Position numbers and translations under genes: made by a program
Assembly (NCBI GenBank): GCA_963556145.1
Contig: OY744466.1
Location: forward strand, 3,162,001 to 3,226,000
DNA: 64,000 nt
Origin: Hygrocybe punicea
Lineage: Eukaryota > Basidiomycota > Agaricomycetes > Agaricales > Hygrophoraceae
Direction: 5' to 3'
Shown here: positions 54,921-64,000 of the stretch, piece after piece
Numbering within the stretch: position 1 is the first letter of the stretch
Layout: each line of letters starts with the position of its first letter
Notes under the pieces: model-generated
What the model was told of the DNA's origin: nothing
Databases searched by the model: none
What the model saw: the letters and a program-made list of their open reading frames with translations, nothing else

Positions 54921-56139
54921 ATGTACGATGAGGTCGCAGCACTTCTCATTGCTGAAGAGGATGATGAGGAGAGTGACCATCACAACCATTGCCAACACCT
55001 TCTTGCCTGCCTCACCCTTGTTGGGCATGGGATTCTTGAATCACGTCATATCAGAACTCAGTGCCGTCACATCTCTCAACACTATCTATGTTGACTTGAT
55101 CTCCTACCCAATCCTCGTGAGAGCATTCCGTGGCAACAACTATTCACTAGGGGCAGCAACAATGCCTTTATCACAGTCATGGGACTCGACATCGCATTGT
55201 TCCAATACATTCTCGGCAGTGGTTTTGCAGCCGCATGGGTCAGCAACCCCATACCCCAGCCTGATTAGTGATGGACAGGTTCGGTTTGGTCCGGTTCAGG
55301 CCAAAAAAATCCGAACCTTGAACCGAACCTAAGGTTCAGTTCAGTCAATATGCTGAACCTTGAACTGAACCTTGGGTTCAGGTTCAAACAGGTTCAGTTC
55401 AGGTTCACCCTGATCTGAACCCTGAACCAAACCTGTAAGTGTATCATAGGGCTAGATTACATTTTTATTTAGTATAAATGCCTTTATTTTATGCCTTGTG
55501 GTTATATAGCATGAACAAAGGTTCCTTTAGAGCGAATTGTATGTATTACTGTACATTTGTATCACTTAAAGCTAACATGTTAAAGAAATTAAGACTGTGG
55601 TACTTAAAAATAATGATAATATAATACATCATATGTACTTGAGGCTTACCTTGGCATAATCCTCAGATATTATACAACTTATACCAACTTATCCTGATAA
55701 ATCCAGAGCTCAAACCCCCTGAAGGAGAGTGGCAGGATTTAACAGGAAGTTGTTAGCTATGACAAGACAAAAGTGATCATGTTTCGTCCAAAAATTAGGC
55801 AAAATTATATCACATTTGTTGAAGTTTAGGTTCAGGTTCAAACTGGTTCGAACCAGGTTCACAGAACTTCCCCCCTGCCTGAACCTTGAACTGAACCTCA
55901 GGTTTGGTTCAGGCTTCAGCTTGAACCTGAACCCTATTTCAGGTTTGGTTCAGTTCAGTTCAGGTCCAAACCTCGGTTCAGAACCAAACCTATCCATCAC
56001 TAAGCCTGATATGAACCCCAGAAACACTCCATGCATCCACCGCCGTTCCCTGGATCCCGCCGGAGCCTTAGCGCTAGCGCTTCATCACATTACCACCACT
56101 GTGCCGGCACATTCCCTATCGCTGATCTTCGCATTGTAG
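54921..56139 (+). pseudogene. Harbinger-like transposase N-terminal relic, split by a MITE
   Basis: From ATG 54921: MYDEVAALLIAEEDDEESD, ILESRHIRTQCRHISQHYL, a TGA at 55092, LDLLPNPRESIPWQQLF, NNAFITVMGLDIALFQYIL. After the MITE (55266-56002) it continues RRSLDPAGALALALHHITTT and SLSLIFAL, ending at TAG. The wording is that of fungal DDE_Tnp_4 (PIF/Harbinger type) transposases as I recall them. The catalytic core downstream is absent, so this is a dead fragment. Confidence 0.7.
55266..56002. mobile_element. 737-bp hAT-type MITE
   Basis: Inverted ends TAGTGATGGACAGGTT and AACCTATCCATCACTA (one or two mismatches). Perfect 8-bp target duplication AGCCTGAT (55258-55265, 56003-56010). Both ends are packed with GGTTCAG-type motifs in alternating orientation; the middle is AT-rich and non-coding. 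It splits the Harbinger relic exactly. Confidence 0.93.
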
Positions 56140-56598
56140 AGATCCATATCTCTGTGGGCATGTATCCTTCTACTTTCCTTCATCCCCCTTCCCTCTGCAT
56201 TCCCCTCTCTTCCATTTCCTTAGTACACTCCCTTTTATAGATACTATACAGTACCTATATAGTGTTTTGTGTACATACATACAAACAAGCTGAGTTTTGG
56301 GTTTTTACCCCAACAACAAGGACTTGCACACCCCAAATCCACACCTACAAAGGCCGCGTTCACCACAACTGGAGCCCACCGCAAGGATCTGTCAGCTCAC
56401 TTCACTTTCCTTGTATTTTCTATACCCCATTTGCGATTTTTGGCATAAAAACCCTCTTTTTTGGCTGCAAAAAAAAGATTTCCTGTGCCTCGTCATCTCA
56501 TCATAGCTTCAAAAGCTTCCCCAAGATGTTATCCAGTCTCTACTTGCTTGTTTGTAGGTTTCTCGCACCTCCCCAATGGCAGCCATTCCCAGAGCCAG
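56140..56598. other. Relic sequence without a gene
   Basis: No conserved coding motif. It ends in AGAGCCAG, the target duplication of the next element. Confidence 0.4.
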
Positions 56599-58246
56599 TA
56601 GTGTTTTCAGGTCCAGTCCATAGGACTGGAAAAAAACCGAAACTGGACCGGACCCAACCACAAAAAAAACCAGACCGCCAGTTGCGGTTGGGCCACTTTT
56701 GGGAGGTTGCGGTTGCGGTTTCCCGATGTGGACGAAGCTTATGCAATCAAGTTGTAACCGGTTGTGACCGGTTACAACTCAACCTCAATACAAGTTCAGC
56801 AAATGATGACAATGGTGGCAAACGACGACGATGGCAGCAAAACGGCAGCATCACGAGGGAACACAATACAAGAAAAGGCAGCAGGGGTTGCACCCATCCT
56901 TGCTGCAGAAGGTAAGTAATTCTTTTTTTTTTTTTTTTTTTTTTTCTCAGCTACTAATTACACAAATGACAACAAGAGCAGTACCAACACAAACAACACA
57001 AGCACCCGACGAGGATGACAGGCGGCGAGGATGAGGATGACAACGACAGCCACCACCACCACCCCGACAATGACAACGACACCCATGGCCCTCAAAATGG
57101 GACAACGGCGACAACAACATCAACAATAGCGACCACGAACATCACCACCACCACCACCACCACCACCACCACAATGACAACAATGACCATCACAACCACG
57201 ACCACAATGACGAGGACAACCATGACCACGACCATGACAATGGCCATGGCCATCCCACCACCAACCCCCAACATACCTCGCGGATGCGCACCGCCACGTC
57301 AATCGACGTCAGCGCTGCAACCGCCAGGTAACTGGGACTCAGAGGATGGCTGTGTTGGGCACCCCACCACAACACCAGCAACAGGGCTGCCAACGTGCCA
57401 ATGCGTCCACAACCACCCATGCACCCAACAGAGCGGCCAATGCATCTGCACCTACCTGTGCGCCCAACACAATCACCAATGCGCCCACAATCTTGGCTGC
57501 CAACTACCAACTTGAACATGCTGGGGCTGCCAATGCCCCATTTTATTTATCAAAATTTAATACATTATGGCCAGCCAGGGGTACACCTGCAGTGCTCTGG
57601 GGCTGTACTCGGACCCGTACCCGAGGCCAAAAGTATGGGTATGGCACGGGTTTTGCAGGGGTACAGGAAGAAACATGCAAAATACCCCATTTTTACCTGT
57701 TTTTGGTGGTTTTTATGGTTATTGTGGACGGAATACTGGTCGGATCCTTTAGTGTAAAGGAGCACAATGTTCAGAATACTGTGGGGAGTGTTGAGAGCAT
57801 TTTTACATATTTTTATAAGCAATGATTCTCATTATATCCCTAAAAATAGCGAAAAATACCCCAAAAATTGAGTTTTTGATGTTTCTTCTCCCAAAAAAAA
57901 TACAGCCCATACCCGCATGGGTACTGCGGGTATTCTGAGGCTGGACTCATACCCTTAACCCGTGGTACCCGTACTCTTAACCCCCGGGGGTATTGCATAC
58001 CCTTGACCTGCCCTATAATACATTAGTTGGTAGTTAGTATATTTACTTTGGTTCTGACCGGTTGCGTGCACAGTCCCAGTTGAGACTGGTTAGGACCAGT
58101 CCAGTCCCCCCAAAAATAAATATTTAACCAGTCCCTATGGGTCCGGTTAAGGTTTTTGTGAAATTGTGTGATCTGTTAACTGGTTCAGGTTCCAGTTAAC
58201 CCAAATTTGGGCAAAAAACTGGACCGGACCGGACTTTAAAACACTA
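56599..58246. mobile_element. 1.6-kb non-autonomous hAT-type element
   Basis: Ends TAGTGTTTTCAGGTCC and ...GACTTTAAAACACTA, with an 8-bp duplication AGAGCCAG (56591-56598, 58247-58254). Subterminal parts are rich in GGACCGGAC and CAGTCC motifs. The interior has a T run (56925-56945) and GAC/CAC trinucleotide runs (57010-57260), which create His- and Thr-rich frames that are not genes. It contains the MITE 57568-58015. No transposase. Confidence 0.88.
57568..58015. mobile_element. 448-bp MITE nested in the hAT-type element
   Basis: Flanked by the 10-base direct repeat TAATACATTA (57558-57567, 58016-58025), within which an 8-bp hAT duplication ATACATTA would fit. Ends are imperfect inverses: GGCCAGCCAGGGGTA against TACCCTTGACCTGCCC. 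Inner GGGTACCCG-type motifs alternate in orientation. Confidence 0.75.
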
Positions 58247-58254
58247 AGAGCCAG

Positions 58255-58920
58255 TGACATGTCACATGCCAACAAACCTGACTTGCTTTTATTATCAATT
58301 TTCCTTAGCTTTGGTCTCTCTTTTTCATATGTACTCTTAAATTATATCACCATCCACATCCATTCCTTCATTTTCCGCCCAACTTCCATCTCCAAAAACA
58401 ACCCAAATGCGCCAAGTGTGGCACAAGTACCCGAAATGAGTTGGGTTCGAGAACTAGAAGAACTACATGTTGGATTAGGTGAAAAAGGGAAGCAAGATGA
58501 AGGCTTATGCACCTGTGGATGAAAGTACGTACCGGTTAGTTGATACAGAGGGTCCCATGCAGGAAAGCATATCCAAACCCATCGAACCCACCGCCAACCT
58601 GTTCTGGTGCCACCAGACAATGCTCAGGCACCCCACACACCTCCGTTCAATGTCCCATGTCCCTGTCTCATGTCCCTACACCCCCCGTTTGCCTTTGCCT
58701 TTGCCGTCCCAAATGAGCAAATCCAGCTCCACCCCACCAATGTTCCACGTCGCCAACAACAAACCAGCATACCCAGTCCGGCTCCCATGTCACCATGCAT
58801 CTTACACCCACAGACCGCATTTGATGCATCTGTACAGGCCCCAGCACCCCCACGCCTGTCATCATCGCCATGGTAGACCAACCCCGTCGAATTCCAGGAC
58901 CTGCAATGCCAAGTATGTGT
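58255..58920. other. Relic sequence without a recognised gene
   Basis: Open frames exist (58259-58522, 58479-59210) but are low in complexity or Pro/His-rich, with no domain motif. Confidence 0.35.
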
Positions 58921-58929
58921 ACCCGTGTC

Positions 58930-59900
58930 ACCCAGCCTCTCACCTCACCAGGAACCACCCCCTATGTCTTCATACACCTCCCCATTCGCCTTCAGTGCCC
59001 CAAACGAGCTGTTCCCATGCCATTTGGATGATGCAGCCACCAGTCATGCCAACCCGCCTCGTGCCTCTGGCAAGTCGACACCCATGGCCCTTCACACCTT
59101 CGTCGGACACCCTGCCACCTCATACAACATTCCAGCACCTCATGGCATCCCTCGCGAGTCCATACGAGCTGCCCCTGCTGTTGTCAAGTCCCCAACGCCA
59201 AGTCACATGAACCCGTTTGGTACCCTCATCTACTCGACGTCCCTGGCCGCTCATGCCTTTGTTAGACATCCCACCGCCTCGCACCACATCTCAGCACCCC
59301 ACAGCATCCCTCATGAGTCCATACGAGCCACCTCTGCTGTTATCAAGGCCCCACTTGCATGCCATGTCGATCCACCTCATGCACCCACCTATTCGACGTC
59401 CTCAGCCTCGCCTCCCTTTGTTGGATGACCTGCCACCTCGTACAACCCCCCAAGTCCCCACACTGTCCTTTGCAATTCCCCATGAGCCGCCCCTGCTGTT
59501 AACGAGGTGCCACGCGCATGCCATGTCACTCAGCATCATACACCCGCCTATTGGACGTCCCTGGCCTCTCCCACCATCGTTAGACACCCTGCCACCTCGC
59601 ACTGCTTCCCAGCACCCCACAACACCCCTCGTGAGTCCGTACCAGCTGCTGCTGCCATTATCGAGTCCCCAACACCATGCCATGCCAACCCGCCTCATAC
59701 CCCCACCTACTCGACAACCCCGGCCTCTCACACCCTCATTGGACCACCTGCTGCCTTGTACCACTTGCCAAGGCCACACAACACCCATCGTGACGCCGTA
59801 TAAGTCATCCCTGTGGCATTTGAGCCCTCAATGCTGTGCCACGTCACCCAACAGCCAACCCCCACATCCCACCATCCGAAGCCAACAACCACCACGTATG
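58930..59900 (+). repeat. Satellite with 159-bp period
   Basis: Homologous TTC/TTT/ATC codons in the motif (F/I)V(G/R)HPATS recur at 59099, 59258, 59417, 59576 and 59735, exactly 159 bp apart. Units contain CCACCTCG, CAGCACCCCACA and CGAGTCCATACGAGC blocks. The period is a multiple of three (53 codons) and long frames with matching wording run through, but stops (such as TGA at about 59426) interrupt them. It could be a decayed repeat protein or a plain satellite. Confidence 0.88.
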
Positions 59901-60030
59901 CTGGCCCCAACACTCTTGTTCATGCCCCCACACCTCTCTGTATGGCCCATTCCTGTCCAAAATGAGTCTGCCCCCATCCCTCTTCATTCCACACGAGCCG
60001 CCATGTCACACCACACCGACCCCCACTCTC

Positions 60031-60836
60031 TCCAAGTCAAAATAGTCACAGTGATTCAGTTTTAACCAATTCAAAGCAGTGGTAACTTTGTTTCTCCTAA
60101 CAAGCAGTGGTGTACACTCAAAATCTGATTTTGTAGGCTTACATGGTCCAGTATAAATAAATGCTAGCACTTCATCCAACTCATCAACAGGTGAGGGTAA
60201 AATGTCATAAATCTTGGGAGTTGGATTGGCAAATGTAATAGCATTGGCTCTCATCTTATGCATTCCTGAAGAAACCCAGACAATGCATCTATTGTGTCTC
60301 ACTCTAGCAATTAACAGTTGTTCTGCATAAGATAACTTAAGCAATTCATTAGGAATTTGTCCAAGCCATAAACCATTTGCCAGAGACATAGCTGGGCATT
60401 TTCCTCTGATCAAAGACTTGCATCACTTCTTGCAAATGCCAGGAAGATCTTCAATTATTATAGTGCTATCTGAAGATTCAATTGGATCATTTATTGAGAA
60501 GCACTCTGTTTGGGTTATATCAGACTGTTTCAAACACCTTAAATTCAATTCTGTATAGCTTTGCAATTGGGAGACTGGAGTCAATCTTCCACAGACAGCA
60601 CAACCAGATTCAATAAATTTGTTGGGAGAGGAATCACTACAAAATCCTGAAATAATAGTGTGTTGCAATTTTGCTGAAGGTGGTTCTGGAGGGAATTGAA
60701 TATTATCTCTGTGTGTTTGAACAGCAATCTAATTTGTTTGTGCATGCTGCTCAGGGTGGTTCATGGTATGTCTTCTAACTGAAGTTAATGTGTGTTGCAG
60801 ATGCTTGTCATGATGATCAACTTTGAACTTGTTTAG
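60031..60836 (-). pseudogene. DUF6570-like region of E5 Rep
   Basis: Reading leftward: FKVDHHDKHLQHTL (end of the repeat array), LQHTIISGFC, SGCAVCGRLTPVSQLQSY, LKQSDITQTECF, a stop at about 60423 after ICKK, ANGLWLGQIPNELLKLSYAE, LLIARVRHNRCIVWV, DELDEVLAFIYTGPC, LLVRRNKVTTALNWLKL, NHCDYFDLE, then an abrupt end. Very close to E2 in wording; here the E2 frameshift at 6440 is absent (SYTELNLRCLKQ), so E5 preserves the ancestral join. Confidence 0.85.
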
Positions 60837-60889
60837 TGGGCCAGTGCTTCGCATGGCATGAATGAGTTCTTTCATCATTTTGTATTCAG

Positions 60890-61400
60890 AGTCATTCCCC
60901 ACAATGTCATTTCCCACCGCAAGATATTGTTTTGGCCAAGATTTAGTAATTCATGGCACTCACAGCTCAAAGGACAAAAATAAAGGAAAACACAGTATAT
61001 GTACTTCTAGCCCTTGAAAAACTAAACAAGTTTCTCCCTACAATCTTCTTCACAGGACTTCATCTGACAGCATAATTTGATAATACCACTTTGGGTGTCA
61101 AAAAGTACTAGTTTATCTTTTAGTTCATCCACAGCTCACCATGTACAAAAGATTGTCCAAATATAATTACAGCAGTATGTAGCCCTTAAAGAATAGTACA
61201 ACTTTCTCTCTATAACCATCCCTCTATAACCATCTCAATCCATGCAGTATTTCATGAGATACAAGATTCAGCACTTGAAATTCCACTAAGTCAAAATTTC
61301 TCAATTGCAAAAAGTGGAGTGCCATGAATTACTAAAACAGCTATAATCAGAAATGATTTTCCTGAATAGATGCATGCATGCATTTCTCTAAACAAATAAA
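60890..61400 (-). other. Internal non-coding part of E6
   Basis: Mixed AT-rich sequence. I see no gene and no clear match to the other 3' tails beyond the terminal 50 bp. Confidence 0.4.
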
Positions 61401-62290
61401 TTGATAGAAGGGTATCTACTTAAATATATTACTAGATACAAAGAAGGTGAGGGAGGGGGTGCAAAAGGTGGAAATATGGGCTTTGAAACCCCTTTCCTCT
61501 CATTTTCTATGGTAATGAAGTGCAGGGGCTGGCCAGAGGGTGGTCGAAAACGGGGTGAGAGGGTTCGTCCTGGTGGTCAAAAAAGATGGGGGCTGGTGGG
61601 GCAGAGGGCGGAAACGTGAGGCATTTCCACCCCCCTGACCTGGCATTTTCAATGGCAATGAGGTGTGGGGTGTGTGTACTAGCTGGGGTTGGTCAAAAAC
61701 AGGGTGGGATGGGTCGTCCTGGTGGTCAAAAAAGTGGGGGGCGGGCTGGTGAGGCAGAAGGTGGAAACGCGAGGGATTAGGATCCCCCGGCCTCTCATTT
61801 TCTATGACAACGGGGTGTGGAGGACGTGTACTGGCCAGGGTTGGTCAAAAATGGGGTGGGGGGACTGGTCCTGGTGATGAAAAAAAGGGGGGTGGGCTGG
61901 TGAGGCAGAAGGTGGAAATGCAAGGGATTAGGATCCCCTGGCCTCTCGTTTTCTACAGAAACGAGTTGTGGGGGGCATGTACTGGCTGGGGTTAGTTGAA
62001 AATGGGGTGGGAAGGGGCGTCCTGGTGGGTGAAAATGGGGTGGTGGTAGAAAAAGGGAGTCTGGTGGTGGTTGGGCAGACAGCCAGATCGCGAGGGCTTG
62101 AGATCCCCCCGGTTGCTCATTTTCAATGGAAATGGAGTGCAGGGAGTGTAGGCTAGCTGGGGGTGGTTGAAAATGGCATGGGAGTGGGTGTCCTGGTGGT
62201 AGAAAACAAGGTGGTGGTGGTGGTTGCGCAGACAGCCGGAACGTGAGGGTCTAAAGCCCCCCAACCTTTCGTTTTCAACCCAAACGAGGT
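61400..62290 (-). repeat. GC-rich minisatellite of E6 (reversed)
   Basis: Five to six units, reverse orientation of those at 17860 and 34660. Each contains CCTCTCATTTTCTA-like or CGTTTTC motifs opposite AACGAGG, and GGTGGTCAAAAAA. More diverged than the E4 array. Confidence 0.8.
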
Positions 62291-62708
62291 GTCGGGGGTT
62301 GATTCATGTCAGCCATGGTCGAAATCGCTGGGACAGCGGGTCTTGACTGTGGAAGAAGTCGGGGAGTCGAGAACTGAGACTCCTGTGACACAAAGTAACA
62401 ACTTCCATTTTTCAATCAAATTCCACATCATACAATTTTTTTTTCTTATCCATTGGAGTGGTTTTCTTATTTTTTATGACCTCAAGATAAATCCTATATT
62501 CCTGACAATATTCGAGGACAAAATTCCAAAAATCTAGTTTATTCCTGATTTTTTCCAAAAAAAATGGGTTAGGAATGCAGAATTTGGCTCTATAGTTGAT
62601 TTCAAACATTAATCCATTATTTAATTAATATAATTATTTAATTACTGACGAACTGCCCTATATTTTGGACTGATAAGAACCATTCTTCCATAAATGGAAG
62701 AAATCATA

Positions 62709-63537
62709 ACTTTGCAAAAGCCGCAAGATTTGTGTTGCATGCTTCTCTGGCTGTTTCTGGTGAAAATTTTGTACAGCTGCAAGGTTTTGTGTTGCATGCT
62801 TCTCAGGATGTTCCAGATGAAATTTCTGGACAGATGTCCAATTTTGTTTGCCATGTTTCTCTGCATTTTCACTCTGAAATTTCTGTACAGCTGGTACATG
62901 TTGTTTGGCATGCTTGTGAGGATTTTCACTGTAATATTTCTGTACAGCTGCCAGATTTTGCTTTGCATGCTTGTTAGGATTTTCACTCTGAAATCTTTGT
63001 ACAGCTGCCAGATTTTGTTTGCCATGTTTCTCTGGATTTTCAAACTGAAATTTCTGCACAGCTGTGAGATTTTGTTTGGCATGCTTATCAGGGTGTTCAT
63101 TGTGAAATTTCTGCACTGCTGCTAGATTCTGTTGTGCATATTTGTCAGCATGTTGTGCTTTAAACTTATTGACTGCTCTGGTGTGACATTTTCTTGTGAC
63201 TTGCAATTGCTTCTTCATCAATCAATTCAAATACTGACACAAAAGTAGGGCAGCTGGAGCACACATGATTCTGTATTGCAGTTTGAAATACTGCATGATT
63301 CATTTTTGAGTGCACATGAATGCTATGATCAGCTGCAATAACTTTCAAATGTGCAATGGTCAATTTGGGAGTCAACAGTTCAAATGGATGATTTACAATT
63401 ACAAGTGACTTCTTAGCTGATGATTTCAGTGAGAGGGCTTCATCTATTGACATATAAGAGTGGAATTTACATTTAACTGCATCCTTACTAGCATTTTCAT
63501 TGGTTGAAGCAGGAAGTAGTTCATGAAGTGTGAATAC
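62709..63537 (-). pseudogene. Rep N-terminal repeats and SAP-like part of E5
   Basis: Reading leftward from 63537: VFTLHELLPAST, SAKKSLVIVNHPFELLTPKL, LTIAHLKVIAADHSIHV (SAP-like), CSSCPTFVSVFELIDEEAIA, then about nine 19-residue units such as NPEKHGKQNLAAVQRFQSEN down to 62715, where E6 begins. A small frame break lies near 63200. The gene start is cut off by E7. Confidence 0.8.
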
Positions 63538-64000
63538 ACTTGTTTAGTGGGCCAGTGCTGCGCATGGCATGAACAAGTTCTTTTTTCCCCCTTCCGACTT
63601 CCATGATGAAGTAAACAATAAGATTACGTTGCATAAAGCATTTTACATATGGTATGAGACATATAGCATATATTGTATATTGCAAAATATTTGAATGAGT
63701 TCACCTCACACCTCAGCAACATAAAAAGTAGACAAAATAAAACTACCTAGTGGGTCTTCTGTCTTCATCAACCTCCTCGCTTACTGTCATGTTTGCTGTG
63801 CTGCATCATCATGCAATATTCTCAGCCATAAAAGAAATGTTCAAGGAGCAACAGGTCAATTGTCAAACATAACTGTCTCCTAAACAGTATAATAATAATT
63901 GACTTTCATTTTCTCAACCCTACTTCTCCATGACCTTGAATGCTGTACAACAGATGAGTCATCAATATGAAGACAGCTGTACTTGTTGAGTGGGCTAATG
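63538..64000 (-). mobile_element. 3' end of a reversed Helentron-like element E7 (leaves the window)
   Basis: Begins ACTTGTTTAGTGGGCC, the inverse of the shared 3' terminus. The rest matches 12043-12420 and the reverse of 38138-38597 (for example ATGCAATATTCTCAGCC and CAACATAAAAAGTAGA). Only the non-coding tail is visible. The last 20 bases (CTTGTTGAGTGGGCTAATG) look like a second, degenerate terminus, so the element may be very short or a tandem. Confidence 0.75.

Larger units (their letters stand above)
60837..62708 (-). mobile_element. Small non-autonomous Helentron-like element E6 in E5
   Basis: On the minus strand it starts TATGATTTCTTCCATTTATG at 62708 and ends ...GGCCCACTAAACAAGT at 60837. 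Flanks are T and T with no duplication; deleting it rejoins GCAAAGT to TCAAAG and restores the KFKVDHH reading of E2. The 5' 150 bp match the E3 leader. It holds a minisatellite but no genes. Confidence 0.88.
60031..63537 (-). mobile_element. Reversed Helentron-like fragment E5 (Rep N-terminal region)
   Basis: Minus-strand copy of the Rep N-terminal and DUF6570-like region of E2. It is truncated at 60031 (after NHCDYFDLE) next to the satellite, cut at 63537 by E7, and split by E6 (60837-62708). Confidence 0.88.

Noticed and set aside
57015..57515. His/Thr/Asp-rich frame of 166 codons
   Set aside because: Product of CAC/GAC trinucleotide runs inside a non-autonomous hAT element; no domain and no start context.
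58479..60065. Proline/histidine-rich protein gene
   Set aside because: Stops interrupt each phase and the wording follows the 159-bp satellite; kept only as a repeat with an open question.
1..64000. Transfer or ribosomal RNA genes
   Set aside because: No cloverleaf-like or rRNA-like segment was recognised by eye on either strand; a covariance-model search would be needed to exclude diverged ones.

Overview
The window looks like a gene-poor, transposon-rich segment of a filamentous basidiomycete (mushroom-type) nuclear genome. The evidence is that the host genes carry many introns of about 45-60 bp, and that the mobile elements are the usual basidiomycete mixture: Helitron/Helentron-like Rep-helicase elements with a DUF6570-like module, Ty3/gypsy, hAT, Tc1/IS630-like and Harbinger-like elements. 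No rRNA, tRNA, CRISPR array or bacterial operon was seen.

Layout. (1) 1-2616: right end of a Helentron-like element (E1). (2) 3162-38597: one large Helentron-like element (E2) swollen to about 35 kb by nested insertions. A 5.2-kb hAT (8510-13718, 8-bp target duplication) sits in its Rep region and itself hosts a small reversed element (E8, 12043-13383). A second Helentron (E3, 17452-37555) splits the C-terminal peptidase gene of E2. E3 carries a full Ty3/gypsy element (26136-32506) in its helicase and a deletion derivative (E4, 34048-37520) in its 3' terminus. Removing each insert at the stated base restores the interrupted frame. (3) 38598-40225: relic sequence, including a 401-bp inverted copy of 2617-3017. 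(4) 40226-43168: an intact-looking Tc1/IS630-like transposon with 100-bp terminal inverted repeats and two convergent genes. (5) 44126-54521: the only host genic island, with four intron-rich genes: a DUF89/ARMT1-type damage-control phosphatase (-), a VHS-domain protein (+), an unidentified secreted or membrane protein (-), and a Ser/Thr kinase with a C1-like zinc domain (+). (6) 54.9-58.3 kb: a Harbinger-like relic cut by hAT-type MITEs, then a nested non-autonomous hAT. (7) 58.9-60.0 kb: an exact 159-bp-period satellite. (8) 60031-64000: a reversed Helentron fragment (E5) split by two further elements (E6, E7).

The most interesting system is the Helentron family. Its members share termini (TACGAG... 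at the 5' end, ...CAAGT at the 3' end), insert 3' of a T without target duplication, and carry tandem palindrome-bearing arrays behind the 5' end. They encode a long polyprotein: SAP-like and 19-residue-repeat region, DUF6570-like module, HUH Rep, Pif1 helicase, then a papain-fold peptidase with Cys box, two CxxC zinc pairs and His box like a ubiquitin-specific protease. Four copies of that peptidase are seen in the window. Exon-intron structures were read by eye and exact splice sites should be treated as provisional.
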